From NCBI GenBank assembly GCA_020073215.1, contig JAIQFO010000009.1:62001-126000 (forward strand): a DNA stretch of 64,000 nt, read 5' to 3'. The notes under the pieces are model-generated. The model saw only the letters and a program-made list of their open reading frames with translations, did not search any database and was not told the DNA's origin. Of the stretch, positions 1 to 9,455 are shown one piece after another (within the stretch, counting starts at the first letter, position 1; each line of letters starts with the position of its first letter). This stretch comes from Terriglobia bacterium. GTDB taxonomy: Bacteria; Acidobacteriota; Terriglobia; Terriglobales; Acidobacteriaceae. A program made the translations under genes and the position numbers.

Positions 1-2008
1 AATTGAGGCTCTGATCCTCGCCGTCTTTTGCGGTCGAAAATTCCTCCTGTTGCGCTTGCCAGCCTTGCGGTAAGTCGAGTTTTACCGTCCCCTTCGCGGG
101 GCCCTTAACGTTGCTGTGCACGGCGACCGTAAGGTCGAATGACTTGGAACTCAGCGGGATGATGCCAGCTTGCGGCGTCATGAATAAGCCGATAGGGGGG
201 CCAAGAATAAGCGGCTGCAACACAATGCCAGGCCCTATTACTCGTTTAACCGACTGCACCACCTGCGCAATTTCGAAGGGCACACCTTCGTAAGAAAGCT
301 GTATACGGGTGGACACCGGGTAGGGAGCGAAAGGCTCATTCGCATACTGAGGCTGGATCAAGTCGTAGGAAGCCTGTTCGATGTCCGGCCGCGTGAAAAA
401 TGGGCGAGTGTATCCGGCATTGGACGGCACGGAAACCGTGAAGCGCAGGTCTTTCGCCTCGTTCGCCTTCAATGGCCGCGGCACGGGCGATTCTGGGTTG
501 ATCTGCCAAGCTTCGCCTGCCGCAGTTTCAAATTTCACGCCTTCTAACTGCACGGAAAGATTCGTCTGATTGATCGCGTGGATCTTCACATGAAACCGCT
601 GTCCGGGTAACGCGACCTGGAACGTTTCTGGATTCCGGAAGAAACGGGCCCAGGGACCGGTGGGTTCCTCATCGGGCGCCACTGTGGACAGGATTGAGAG
701 TCCTAGCGACTCGGCGAGTGCGTTTTCGAATTGCGCTTCCTTGACCTTCAGTTCATGCGTGACGTCGTATTTCTCGTCGGATGAAAAACTGCTGGAGTTG
801 ACTTTGTCGAGCAGGTCGCGGGTTGCTTTCAATCCGCTGGCGAGCGTTGCGGCAATGGCTTCCGGATGCTGAGCGGAATAATCGGCAATGGCCTTCTCAA
901 CCAGCGCATTGATCTGAGCGAGGCCGCTCTTGAGGAACGCGTTGTCACCATTGGGAGCCAGATAGGCAATGCCCCCGAGGGAGACATCGACCCCGTCAAA
1001 AAAAGAGTGTTCTGTGTCAGATGTGGACACAAGTGAAGCAAAGCGGTGGTAACCGGCCATGTCCTCTTCGGCGGGAGGTAGACCGGTGCCGCCGTTTTGT
1101 GATTTCTGGAACCCCAATCCCAGAGTTGCCACTTGCGCATAATTCAAGCCAAGCAGAGAGCTGTAGGTGCCTTCGGGTATTTCGACTGCCGCCAGTAGTT
1201 GCCCTTTCTCAATGGCGCCAGTGATGTAATTCTGAAATTCAGCGGGATAGTACTTACCGTCCGCGTAGTCATAGATACCCTTGTCAGTGATCATGGCAAA
1301 CGGCACACGCGCATAATCCTTCAAGGGCTTCCAAGGGCGAAGACCTTGCTTCCATTGCTCAGGGAACATGTTTGGATCGCCGGCGGCCTTGAAGGCCTCT
1401 TGCGCCACCTGTCCTGCCACCTGGTGGTTGCCGTGGCCGTCGGTGCGGCCGCCCACAAAGACGGACGTGATCACCAGCGGGCGTGTCATGCGGATCACGC
1501 GAACCGCGCTGGCCAACACCTTGTCGTGTCCCCACTTCTCGAGGCATTCCTGCTTTGTCTTGGAGAAGCCGTAGTCGATGATAGGAGTGAAGAATTGCTG
1601 CGTGCCGTAATAGCGGTCGGCCTGCAAAAGTTCAAGGGTGCGGACAAGACCTAGGGCGTCGAAGTAGTCGGGCGACATTACATTGGCTCCACCTTCGCCG
1701 CGATTCAACGTGAGCAATGCGACGCGGGCACCCACGCCGCGGGACTCATAGGCCAGCATGCCACCATCTTCGTCGTCGGGATGTGCGGTCACCATCAGGA
1801 CACTCGCACGAGTGTGAAGCTTTTGCAGGCTTTGCCACAAACTCGCCGAACCTCGGTCATAAGGGAGTGGCTGTATGGAAACGAGTGGATCAGCACCTAC
1901 CGAGATTGGAGATTGCGCCTGAACTGGAAAGGGACAAGAAATGAAACAAAGCGTGACCGCCACAGATGCGACCAGCGCCGGAAAACCTTCGCTGAACCTA
2001 ATCGCCAT
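1..2008 (-). CDS. Exported PIG-L/LmbE family deacetylase, C-terminus beyond the window
   Basis: The frame is open from an ATG at 2008 to the window edge (669 codons seen), so the C-terminus is missing. Residues 1-31 look like a signal peptide ending in VQA. The PIG-L fold follows, with HPDDE at 76-80 and DGHGNHQ at about 190-196; in this family these carry the catalytic Asp and the zinc ligands. The visible C-terminal part is beta-rich and may be a NEW3/NPCBM-like accessory domain, which is inference. Expected role: exported hydrolase removing acetyl groups from an N-acetylated amino sugar; the substrate cannot be told. AGGAG stands 5 bases before the ATG, which supports this start. It diverges from the Oar-like receptor and shares a regulatory region with three palindromic operator-like sites. 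Confidence 0.88.
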   Translation of the reverse strand, partial: MAIRFSEGFPALVASVAVTLCFISCPFPVQAQSPISVGADPLVSIQPLPYDRGSASLWQSLQKLHTRASVLMVTAHPDDEDGGMLAYESRGVGARVALLTLNRGEGGANVMSPDYFDALGLVRTLELLQADRYYGTQQFFTPIIDYGFSKTKQECLEKWGHDKVLASAVRVIRMTRPLVITSVFVGGRTDGHGNHQVAGQVAQEAFKAAGDPNMFPEQWKQGLRPWKPLKDYARVPFAMITDKGIYDYADGKYYPAEFQNYITGAIEKGQLLAAVEIPEGTYSSLLGLNYAQVATLGLGFQKSQNGGTGLPPAEEDMAGYHRFASLVSTSDTEHSFFDGVDVSLGGIAYLAPNGDNAFLKSGLAQINALVEKAIADYSAQHPEAIAATLASGLKATRDLLDKVNSSSFSSDEKYDVTHELKVKEAQFENALAESLGLSILSTVAPDEEPTGPWARFFRNPETFQVALPGQRFHVKIHAINQTNLSVQLEGVKFETAAGEAWQINPESPVPRPLKANEAKDLRFTVSVPSNAGYTRPFFTRPDIEQASYDLIQPQYANEPFAPYPVSTRIQLSYEGVPFEIAQVVQSVKRVIGPGIVLQPLILGPPIGLFMTPQAGIIPLSSKSFDLTVAVHSNVKGPAKGTVKLDLPQGWQAQQEEFSTAKDGEDQSLN

Positions 2009-2080
2009 AAGTGCTCCTTGATTCTCACGATGGACGTCGTCGTCACAGCCGTAGTTGACATTTGCGGAAAAGGATAACGA

Positions 2081-2095
2081 ACGAAACTGTTTCGT
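2081..2095. promoter_or_regulatory. LacI-type operator-like palindrome O1
   Basis: ACGAAAC-T-GTTTCGT: two perfect 7-base arms around one central base. It lies in the probable 5' leader of the PIG-L gene, about 40-50 bases after its predicted transcription start. The half-site resembles the two palindromes at 2175 and 2291. LacI/GalR-family operators commonly have an AA-CG-TT core; assignment to that family is inference. Confidence 0.55.
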
Positions 2096-2138
2096 ACAGG
2101 ATGCGGTCCCAGCTTCGCCATTTGCACTGCCGTCGGGA

Positions 2139-2166
2139 ATTGTACCTTGGCAAATAGTGTTGTCAA
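2139..2166 (-). promoter_or_regulatory. Sigma-70-type promoter for the PIG-L gene
   Basis: On the minus strand TTGACA (2166-2161) is followed after 16 bases by TACAAT (2144-2139), a near-consensus housekeeping promoter. The start would be near 2132, giving a leader of about 124 bases before the ATG at 2008. The palindrome at 2175-2188 lies just upstream of the -35 box. Confidence 0.65.
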
Positions 2167-2174
2167 CCTGATTC

Positions 2175-2188
2175 CCAAAACGTTTTGG
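2175..2188. promoter_or_regulatory. LacI-type operator-like palindrome O2
   Basis: CCAAAACGTTTTGG, a perfect 14-base palindrome in the middle of the divergent intergenic region, upstream of the minus-strand -35 box. It has the central CG typical of LacI/GalR-family operators and the same architecture as O3 at 2291. Confidence 0.6.
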
Positions 2189-2259
2189 TAAATCCCGACT
2201 CTATCGCGGCAGGCTTGAGCGTGCTGGTTTGTGTCATTGCCGATATTCAAAGAATAATC

Positions 2260-2288
2260 TTGACAAATTCCGCCTCCCGTTGTAAATA
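2260..2288 (+). promoter_or_regulatory. Sigma-70-type promoter for the Oar-like receptor gene
   Basis: TTGACA (2260-2265), a 17-base spacer, then TAAATA (2283-2288). The expected start is near 2295, so the palindrome at 2291-2304 would cover the transcription start. The leader before the ATG at 2423 is about 128 bases. Confidence 0.7.
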
Positions 2289-2290
2289 TG

Positions 2291-2304
2291 CCGAAACGTT
2301 TCGG
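2291..2304. promoter_or_regulatory. LacI-type operator-like palindrome O3
   Basis: CCGAAACGTTTCGG, a perfect 14-base palindrome immediately after the -10 box of the receptor promoter. A protein bound here would block RNA polymerase, the classic repressor position. No LacI-family regulator gene is in the window. Confidence 0.65.
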
Positions 2305-2422
2305 GCGGATTCTTGGAGAGAGGCCAGCCGCACCTATCACGGGCTGTGATGGGGCGGTTTTCTGTGTTTAGTGCTTCGAATTCGCTGAGCTTGGTTGTTA
2401 GAAGCAACCATAAGGAGGCTGC

Positions 2423-5400
2423 ATGAAGCGCGAAGCGGTCGCTCGTAGATTTGTGGCCTGTGCCGTTCTACAGTTGGCAGTGCTCACAACCCTTGGATCT
2501 TACGTTGCGGCTCAGCTTGATCGCGGCGCAATTGTCGGTAGGATTGTCGACAGTTCCGGGGCCGTGATTCCGCACGCCACAGTAGTGGTGGCAAATAAGA
2601 GCACTGGGGTAGCACTGACTGTACAATCGAACGATGCGGGCGAATACCAGTTCCTGACCCTCAGTCCGGGCACCTACTCCGTCAAGGTGTCAGCCACCGG
2701 CTTCCAGACACAGGTGCGTGACAACATTGGGGTACACGTGCAGGATCGCCTTGCTATTGACGCAACACTGAAGCCAGGAGCGGTTACCCAGGAAGTGCTC
2801 GTCACGGGAGTCGAACCGCTCCTACACACCGAGACAGCTGATGTTGGTGCGGTCGTGGACTCGCGGCAGGCCAACGAGCTTCCTTTGAATGGAAGACGGT
2901 ATGCTGATTTAGCTCTCCTGGAGCCGGGTGTGCAGAAGTACTATGGCGCCAATAATCCCGCACCCGACCGCTTTAGCGCGAACGGGAACATGGAGACACA
3001 GAACAACTTCCTCTTGGACGGAATTGACAACAATTCGTTCTCCGAAAACCTGCAGGAATTTTCCGTGCAAGTAGTACAACCTCCGCCGGACGCATTGGAA
3101 GAATTCCGCGTACAGACACGCACCTACTCCGCCGAGTTTGGGAACTCTGCTGGCGCGGTGATCAACGCCACGGTCAAGTCGGGCACCAATAGCTATCACG
3201 GCAATCTCTTTGAGTATCTCCGTAACAGCGTTTTCGACGCGACCCCTTGGAACGCCACGAAAGGGCGCTTCACACAGAACCAGTTTGGCGGTACCTTCGG
3301 TGGCCCGATCCTCAAGGACAAGCTCTTCTTCTTCGGCGATTATCAGCGCTTCAGCAGCCGTCGTGCGACCGCGATTCGGTCCACCGTTCCCACTCGGCTG
3401 ATGAAGCAAGGCAACTTTACCGAACTCACCCAGACACTGACCGATACGGGAGTCGCCAGCCAGGCCGGGTGTATCGTCGGGAATATCATTCAATCCACTA
3501 GCAACACCGGGCAGCCTTGTATAGACCCCGTTGCTGCCAACCTCGTGGCGCTCTTCCCCGATCCGAATATTTCGACAAGTTGGACGGGCAATGCCAATTA
3601 CATTTACAACGCCCCGGTGCCCGACGATGTGCACTCCGCCGACGGCCGAGTCGACTACTCCGTTAATCAGACAAATCACATTTCCGGCAGGTACAGCTAC
3701 TACCACGTGAATCGGCAGGATCCGCCTTGGACTGCCAACGCTGCGGTTGGCAATGGTAACTTTGCGACCGAGTACAGGATCCACACACAGCAGATTTCAC
3801 TCGGGTGGACGAAAAACATCTCCAACGCCGTGTTTAACGATGTTCGGTTCGGTTTCAACCGCGATTTCGCCCATAGCGATCCCGTGGGAGTGACGTTAGG
3901 CAAATCGCTGGCTCCAGATTACGGATTGACGGGCATACCTGTAACCGTAAACACTGCCGGATTGCCGCCGATCGAGATCAATGGCCTGACCCGTATGGGC
4001 ACGTCGCCATGGCGGCCACAGTTCCAGATTTCGCAGGCATGGAACCTGGTTGAAAACCTGGGCTGGCTAAAAGGGGCTCACAGCTTCAAATTCGGATTTC
4101 AGTACCTGAAGCGCAGTGACAACTTCGCTGATGTCAGGGCGCCGCAAGGCGAGTTGTACATCAATGGTTTGTACAGCGCAGCGGGAACTTTCGGACTCCC
4201 CGACTTCTTGCTTGGAGACGCGAGCGGTACTCACTTCAGCACGCCTCTTGTCGTGCACTATTACACTCCCGGGTATTCGTTCTATGGGATGGATACGTGG
4301 CGCGCAACTCCAAAGTTGACCGTGACCTACGGCCTGCGCTATGAGCTGTTCTCACCACTGATGGACCGCAATAACCGCACCTCGAACTTCAGCCCCGCTG
4401 ACGGTGGCACCATCGTAACCGCAGCGTCGGGGGCCTCGGGATGGCGCGACCGCGCCCTCATCAATCCTGACCTTAACGACTTTGCGCCTCGGTTGGGCAT
4501 CGCCTATCAGCTCACCAAGAAGATGGTGGTACGTACTGGTTACAGCGTCTTCTACCAACATATCAACCGCATCGGATCGGAGAGCTTGCTCCAGTTGAAC
4601 CCGCCGTTCCTGCAAGACGTTGAAATAAACACAGGCAACGCTCCTTTTTTCCAACTTCAAAACGGGTACCCTCTGTCGACGATCACGGGCGGGCCGCTCG
4701 ATCTGACCCAGTTACAGATCAGGGCGCAGGATCCGAACCAGCGTTCCAGCTACATCCAACAAACCAGCCTCGGCCTGGAATACGAGGTTTTCCGCGGCAC
4801 CGTCGCGTCTGCCACCTACGTCGGCAACTGGGGCCGCAAAATGAACCGGCTGCGCGATGCTAACCAGAGCGTTATTACGGGGACGGACACCGGATGTCCG
4901 GTTATCACTTTCCCATATGCGAACCTGAACTCCTCTACCGTCGTCGACACCTATGTCTCCTCGAACCCAACGGTATGCGGTATCAGTGGTAGCCATGCCT
5001 TCCTTGAATTGGCTACGAATGACGGCAACACGAGCTACAACGGGTTGGAACTGTCCTTGCGTCGGAACATGGCGAAGGGGATTGGTTTCGCTGTCAACTA
5101 CACCTGGAGTCATGGATTGGCGGACTTCGGCGACAACCTCACCTACGATCCGCTTCCTCAGAATGCTTACGACTATGCTGCGCAGAGGAGCAATTCCATT
5201 CTCGACATCCAGCAGCGTTTCATCGCGAACTTCACCTGGGAATTGCCATTTGGCAAAGGTAAGTCCTATCTCAATACGGGAGGAGCAACGAACGCTATCG
5301 TTGGTGGATGGCAGTTCAACGGCGTCGTCAATCTGCAAACTGGGGCCCCCTTCTCGGTAAATGCGCCCGATAGGAGCTATACCGGCTTTTCGAAGGCCTC

Positions 5401-5803
5401 GTATCCGGACTGTATCGGAGATCCCTTTGCCGGAGCATCCAAGGATCCCCACGTGTACACAACCACCGGGTTCTACATCAATCCGGCAGCTTTTGCTCTC
5501 CCGGCGCCTGGCAGCTTCGGCACTTGCCGGCCACGCGCGTGGCACGGCCCCGGCCTTCAGAACTGGGATTTAAGCTTGTTCAAACAGTTCGAACTCAGCG
5601 AGCGGTTCCGCCTGCAATTCCGGACCGAGTTCTTCAACGCGTTTAATCATCCGAACTTCTCCAATCCCAGCAATTTCTACATTGGACCCGGCACTCCCGG
5701 ATTTGGAGTGGTTACCAGTACCTTATCCCCGATCTTGGGAACAAGCTCCGGCGGCCCAGGAGACCCGCGAGAGGTGCAGTTTGTTCTAAAGCTCTTCTTC
5801 TGA
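2423..5803 (+). CDS. Oar-like TonB-dependent outer-membrane receptor with carboxypeptidase regulatory domain
   Basis: This 1126-residue outer-membrane protein belongs to the large Oar/TonB-dependent family expanded in Acidobacteriota. A signal peptide covers about 1-31. A carboxypeptidase-regulatory-like beta domain lies at about 33-115 (RGAIVGRIVDSSGAVIPHA). A plug domain follows, with the ANELPLNGRR motif near 155, then a long beta-barrel ending in FVLKLFF, an aromatic C-terminus of the kind recognised by the BAM machinery. AGGAGG lies shortly before the ATG. Its likely job is uptake or binding of a large, perhaps carbohydrate, ligand. The LacI-type palindromes at its promoter fit induction by a sugar, but the ligand is not known. 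The TPR remnant and the FG-GAP protein lie downstream on the same strand. Confidence 0.93.
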   Translation: MKREAVARRFVACAVLQLAVLTTLGSYVAAQLDRGAIVGRIVDSSGAVIPHATVVVANKSTGVALTVQSNDAGEYQFLTLSPGTYSVKVSATGFQTQVRDNIGVHVQDRLAIDATLKPGAVTQEVLVTGVEPLLHTETADVGAVVDSRQANELPLNGRRYADLALLEPGVQKYYGANNPAPDRFSANGNMETQNNFLLDGIDNNSFSENLQEFSVQVVQPPPDALEEFRVQTRTYSAEFGNSAGAVINATVKSGTNSYHGNLFEYLRNSVFDATPWNATKGRFTQNQFGGTFGGPILKDKLFFFGDYQRFSSRRATAIRSTVPTRLMKQGNFTELTQTLTDTGVASQAGCIVGNIIQSTSNTGQPCIDPVAANLVALFPDPNISTSWTGNANYIYNAPVPDDVHSADGRVDYSVNQTNHISGRYSYYHVNRQDPPWTANAAVGNGNFATEYRIHTQQISLGWTKNISNAVFNDVRFGFNRDFAHSDPVGVTLGKSLAPDYGLTGIPVTVNTAGLPPIEINGLTRMGTSPWRPQFQISQAWNLVENLGWLKGAHSFKFGFQYLKRSDNFADVRAPQGELYINGLYSAAGTFGLPDFLLGDASGTHFSTPLVVHYYTPGYSFYGMDTWRATPKLTVTYGLRYELFSPLMDRNNRTSNFSPADGGTIVTAASGASGWRDRALINPDLNDFAPRLGIAYQLTKKMVVRTGYSVFYQHINRIGSESLLQLNPPFLQDVEINTGNAPFFQLQNGYPLSTITGGPLDLTQLQIRAQDPNQRSSYIQQTSLGLEYEVFRGTVASATYVGNWGRKMNRLRDANQSVITGTDTGCPVITFPYANLNSSTVVDTYVSSNPTVCGISGSHAFLELATNDGNTSYNGLELSLRRNMAKGIGFAVNYTWSHGLADFGDNLTYDPLPQNAYDYAAQRSNSILDIQQRFIANFTWELPFGKGKSYLNTGGATNAIVGGWQFNGVVNLQTGAPFSVNAPDRSYTGFSKASYPDCIGDPFAGASKDPHVYTTTGFYINPAAFALPAPGSFGTCRPRAWHGPGLQNWDLSLFKQFELSERFRLQFRTEFFNAFNHPNFSNPSNFYIGPGTPGFGVVTSTLSPILGTSSGGPGDPREVQFVLKLFF

Positions 5804-5829
5804 TCGCGCACGATTGCGGGAGGGAAGCA

Positions 5830-6158
5830 ACTCGAAGTAAAGCGACCTGTCTTTATTTCCCCAGCGGCTACGCCGGAGCTGATCGAGAAGCCAAGGCCGG
5901 AGTGCAGCTCGGCCAGGAAGAGACGAGTCTGTGGGCAGCAACGTTTGCCACCAACTCGGGCAAGCTGCTGCTCAAGAATGGCGATCTCGAAGGGCCGATC
6001 TCACAGTTCCGCGCTGCTATCAACTCGCTCCCCAGTTATGCCGTGGCGTATTATCAGCTTGCGCTGGCGCTCGCACAAAAAAGTCAGAAAGAGGAATCCA
6101 GTAAGGAATTTCAGACAGCCTCGGAGTTGGATTCGCCACCTGGTGCCGCCACTAGATT
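5830..6158 (+). pseudogene. Remnant of a TPR protein between the receptor and the FG-GAP protein
   Basis: An open frame without a good ATG runs through this gap and reads, from a possible GTG at 5902, as about 80 residues of tetratricopeptide-like helices (YYQLALALAQKSQKEESSKEF). It then loses family character and overlaps the start of the next gene, ending at 6231. Acidobacterial loci often carry a long TPR protein beside an Oar-like receptor and a CRTAC1 protein, so this is most likely a decayed or truncated relic. A short expressed protein from GTG 5902 cannot be excluded. Confidence 0.45.
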
Positions 6159-7985
6159 ATGGGGAAGCAAGCCGCATTCGGGAAAACAGTTTTGCCGCAT
6201 CGGACGTTGTATTCGATTGCCGTGCTGGTAGCAACCTTGGCCATCACCAGCCGGCTGCTTGGCCAGGGAATGGCTCAGGGCCGGCCAGCCCCGGCAACTG
6301 CAAGAACCACTAAATGCAAGGACCGTCCCATTCCACAACTCGAAGATATTACAGACAAAGCTGGGATCCGCTTCGAGCACCACTATTCGTCGGAAGCTCG
6401 CTCGATTCTCGAATCCATGGCCGGGGGCGTTTTGCTGCTGGACTACGACCGCGACGGATGGCTGGACATCTACTTTACCAACGCGCCCACAGTGGAGGAA
6501 GCATTACAGGGGAAGAAGGCGCGCGGCGCGCTCTATCACAATAATCATGACGGTACCTTTACCGATGTGACGGAGAAGGCGGGCATCGGCACGCCATGTT
6601 TTGCCATGGGAGGCGCCGTTGGCGACTACGACAACGACGGTTGGCCGGACATTTACGTGACTTGTTACGGAGGCAACGTACTCTACCACAACAATGGTGA
6701 CGGCACATTCACCGATGTGACCAAGAAGGCCGGTGTTGCCGACGGACGCTGGTCCACGGGCGCGGCATTCGGGGACCACGACGGTGACGGGTTCCTTGAT
6801 CTGATGGTGGCCAATTACGTCGATCTCGACCTTCATCATCTTCCCGAGTTTGGCAGCGCCATGACTTGCCGGTTCATGGGAATCAGAGTGCAATGCGGGC
6901 CCCGTGGCTTGAAAGGATCTGGGGATTCGCTATTCCACAACAACGGCGACGGAACTTTCACTGACGTCTCCAAAAAAGCGGGTGTCGATGATCCCAATGG
7001 TTATTACGGGCTGGGGGTACTATGGGCAGACTTCAACAACACCGGGCGCCCCGACATTTATGTGGCCAATGATTCTATGGCCGCCTATTTATATCGCAAC
7101 GACGGAAATGGGAAATTCACGGAGATAGGGATCGAGTCCGGCACGGCGCTGGGCGAAGACGGGCACGAGCAGGCTGGCATGGGAGTGTCGGTGGGTGATT
7201 ATCTGCACACCGGGCGGCCGTCGCTGGTAGTGACGGATTTCTCAATCGACAACACGCCGCTCTACCGCAATGACGGCAATTGGGATTTTGAGGATGTATC
7301 TTATGCGTCGGGAATCGGGCTGCCCTCGGTTCCCTGGGTAAAGTTTGGGATCGCCTTTGTTGATCTGGACAATGATGGGTGGCTGGATCTGGTCACGGTG
7401 AATGGCCATGTTTATCCGCAGGCGGACCAGTTCCCGACGGGCGGGAAATTTCGCCAGCCCAAGCTGGTGCAGTTCAATCAGGGAGACCGCACATTTTGCG
7501 ACGCGAGCGATCAGACTGGCCCGGCGATCATGGAGGAGCGCGTATCCCGCGGATTGGCAGTGGGCGATTTGTTTAACGACGGAAACATGGATCTCGTTGT
7601 CGAGGACCTCGTCGGCAAGCCGATGGTGATCCGCAATCACGGAGTCCCTGGTCGGCACTGGGTCAGCTTCGAATTGGCAGGCACAAAGAGCAACCGCATG
7701 GCGATCGGCGCACGGCTGAAGCTGGTCGCGGGAGGAATGACTCAGACCGATGAGATACACAGCGGAGGAAGTTACTTGTCGCAGAGCGACACGCGTGCGC
7801 ATTTCGGACTGGGATCGGCCACTCGGATTGACAGCGTGGAAATTCGCTGGCCATCAGGGAAAGTGGAAACCATCGGTGAACTCGCCGCCGACAAGTTTTA
7901 CAGCATCCGGGAGGGGCAGGGGATTGTCCCTGCCGAAGCAATCCGGCCGAAATCGCTGCCCGCAGCCGCGCAAAAAAAGCCTTAG
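6159..7985 (+). CDS. CRTAC1-like FG-GAP/VCBS repeat protein with ASPIC/UnbV domain
   Basis: This 608-residue exported protein starts at an ATG followed by a hydrophobic signal segment (about 18-38). It has a series of FG-GAP/VCBS calcium-binding blades: DYDRDGWLDIYFTN near 95, then GDYDNDGWPDIYVT, GDHDGDGFLDLMVAN, ADFNNTGRPDIYVAN and VDLDNDGWLDLVTVNG, predicting an integrin-like beta-propeller. The last 80-100 residues match the ASPIC/UnbV pattern (HFGLG, VEIRWPSGKVE). Proteins of this kind are extracellular or cell-surface and often lie next to TonB/TPR genes; the ligand is not known. It follows the receptor on the same strand and may share its promoter. Confidence 0.92.
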   Translation: MGKQAAFGKTVLPHRTLYSIAVLVATLAITSRLLGQGMAQGRPAPATARTTKCKDRPIPQLEDITDKAGIRFEHHYSSEARSILESMAGGVLLLDYDRDGWLDIYFTNAPTVEEALQGKKARGALYHNNHDGTFTDVTEKAGIGTPCFAMGGAVGDYDNDGWPDIYVTCYGGNVLYHNNGDGTFTDVTKKAGVADGRWSTGAAFGDHDGDGFLDLMVANYVDLDLHHLPEFGSAMTCRFMGIRVQCGPRGLKGSGDSLFHNNGDGTFTDVSKKAGVDDPNGYYGLGVLWADFNNTGRPDIYVANDSMAAYLYRNDGNGKFTEIGIESGTALGEDGHEQAGMGVSVGDYLHTGRPSLVVTDFSIDNTPLYRNDGNWDFEDVSYASGIGLPSVPWVKFGIAFVDLDNDGWLDLVTVNGHVYPQADQFPTGGKFRQPKLVQFNQGDRTFCDASDQTGPAIMEERVSRGLAVGDLFNDGNMDLVVEDLVGKPMVIRNHGVPGRHWVSFELAGTKSNRMAIGARLKLVAGGMTQTDEIHSGGSYLSQSDTRAHFGLGSATRIDSVEIRWPSGKVETIGELAADKFYSIREGQGIVPAEAIRPKSLPAAAQKKP

Positions 7986-8366
7986 CCAAGGTGCGAAACC
8001 GCGACGGAAACATGAGCGCAACGAGCACAGGCATAACCTGCAGAAGAGTAAATATTCTCCGGCAGAGCTGGAGGCTGGTTATGAGCCACTCAAAGCGGCT
8101 AGGCGGGGTCGCGAACGCGGCCTGGACGGTCTTGGGCCAGCTGGTGGCCACCTACCTCCGCGCCCCACAGGTTAATCTGCTCCAACCGCTGATCCTCTCG
8201 CTCCTCTTGGCGAATATAGTCGCGAATCACAGCCTCGTCTCGGAGCCCACGGTCGAAACCCAGTATCCGCGCGCTCAGAAATGCACCGCGGATAGAATTC
8301 TCTTCTCGTTAGGTGGACACTAAAACGAGAGCGCCCATCGTAAGCTATTGTAAATAAATAACTTGT
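7986..8366. other. Intergenic region with one start-less ORF remnant
   Basis: Between the FG-GAP gene and RNase P RNA I see no full gene. On the minus strand a frame without a start codon (about 8308 to 8099) reads as a charged helical peptide (DEAVIRDYIRQEEREDQRLE). It looks like the tail of some lost protein, possibly a transposase-like one, but I do not recognise it. No hairpin repeat is present. Confidence 0.4.
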
Positions 8367-8817
8367 GGCAGCCGGACCTGTAAGCCGAATTCTGTCCGCA
8401 GCAGGAATGCTGCGGGACGGTCATTCCTCTCGACCACGCATTACTGCGAGGCTCAAGCGACCTACCCGGAGGTTGTGGCGCACCGAGCCGGCACGCTCCC
8501 CCGGCAAAGCCGAAGCTTCACCAGGAAATCCCTCCCTATTTGGTCTTGCTCCGTGTGGGGTTTGCCCTGCCCGCCGCATTACTGCGTCGGCGGTGCGCTC
8601 TTACCGCACCTTTTCACCCTTACCTGAGCCTTGCGGCCCGGGCGGTATGTTTTCTGTGGCACTTTCCGTCCAACCGGCTTGAACCGGCCGTCCCGGACGT
8701 TATCCGGCACACTGCTCTGCGGAGTTCGGACTTTCCTCTGTCTTCGTCACCCCAGCACGCCAAAAGCGGGCGCGTTGGGGACCCCGATGGGACAGCGACC
8801 GTCCGGTCCAGCTGCCA
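8367..8817 (-). ncRNA. rnpB: RNase P RNA
   Basis: Read on the minus strand, this about 451-base region has the conserved landmarks of bacterial RNase P RNA: GAGGAAAGTCCGAACTCC near the 5' end, GGTAAGGGTGAAAAGGTGCG and GGTAAGAGCGCACCG in the middle, and ACAGAATTCGGCTTACAG at the 3' end. Helix P1 is formed by GGCAGCTGGACC at the 5' end and GGTCCGGCTGCC at the 3' end, which fixes both termini. It is the catalytic RNA that trims tRNA 5' leaders. A TATAAT box at 8831-8826 sits 8 bases before the 5' end; I see no good -35 box. Confidence 0.95.
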
Positions 8818-8881
8818 ACCCTTTCATTATAGTGCAGGTAGATGGAGCCGGCCGATACTGCGCACCCAATGGATCGTTCTC

Positions 8882-9298
8882 TCACGCCGCCTCTTTGGGT
8901 GCGAGGACGAACGTGTACGCGAGCAGGGCCAGGCCGATCAACAAGGGAATCAGTCCGGCGAGATAAACCGGTTCCTCGTGCTCCAGCCCACGCAGAAGCA
9001 CCATGACGCCGATGCCGACGACGGCAGTGATCAATCCGCCCAGCTTCATGCCTTCGAGGCGGCGTCTGGTAACACTCTTTTGCTGCTCACGCATCAGTTC
9101 GATCGCGGCCTTGGCTCCCTCTCCTGAGCTCTCCGCGATCTTCTTCAGCGTTTCGCTCCGGTAGTATTCTTCTCTCTCTCGGCGGCGTGCATCGGACCAT
9201 GCGGCGACCGCCAGAAAAGAGAACAGGGCAATGCTTCCTACCACGGGTATCGCGACGGCTACCATCCCGACGGCGTTGCTGTCTACATCGAATGCCAT
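8882..9298 (-). CDS. Small membrane protein, DUF6249-like
   Basis: The likely start is the ATG at 9298, preceded by AAGGAG at 7 bases, giving 138 residues; a longer frame upstream has no supporting ribosome site. The protein has one transmembrane segment near 11-32, a charged cytoplasmic helix (about 40-85, many Arg and Glu), then two C-terminal membrane helices. This layout matches DUF6249-type proteins often found beside ECF sigma factor genes, as here (divergent from the sigma gene at 9456). Function unknown; a role in envelope sensing is only a guess. Confidence 0.75.
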   Translation of the reverse strand: MAFDVDSNAVGMVAVAIPVVGSIALFSFLAVAAWSDARRREREEYYRSETLKKIAESSGEGAKAAIELMREQQKSVTRRRLEGMKLGGLITAVVGIGVMVLLRGLEHEEPVYLAGLIPLLIGLALLAYTFVLAPKEAA

Positions 9299-9455
9299 GG
9301 TCAGCTCCTTGAACTTCTTCTGCTTTCGTCCGGTAAGACCCCCGCCCCGCGAATGCGGTTGCATTATCTTTTCGCGTTGACGGACCCGGCCTCTAAGAAA
9401 ATAATGCAACCGTCCGCAAGGGCATGATGTCGTACCTTAAGAGGCAGAGTCTCGG

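Noticed and set aside
8099..8308. Minus-strand frame as a transposase gene
   Set aside because: No start codon, only about 70 codons, and no recognisable catalytic motif; kept only as an unrecognised remnant.
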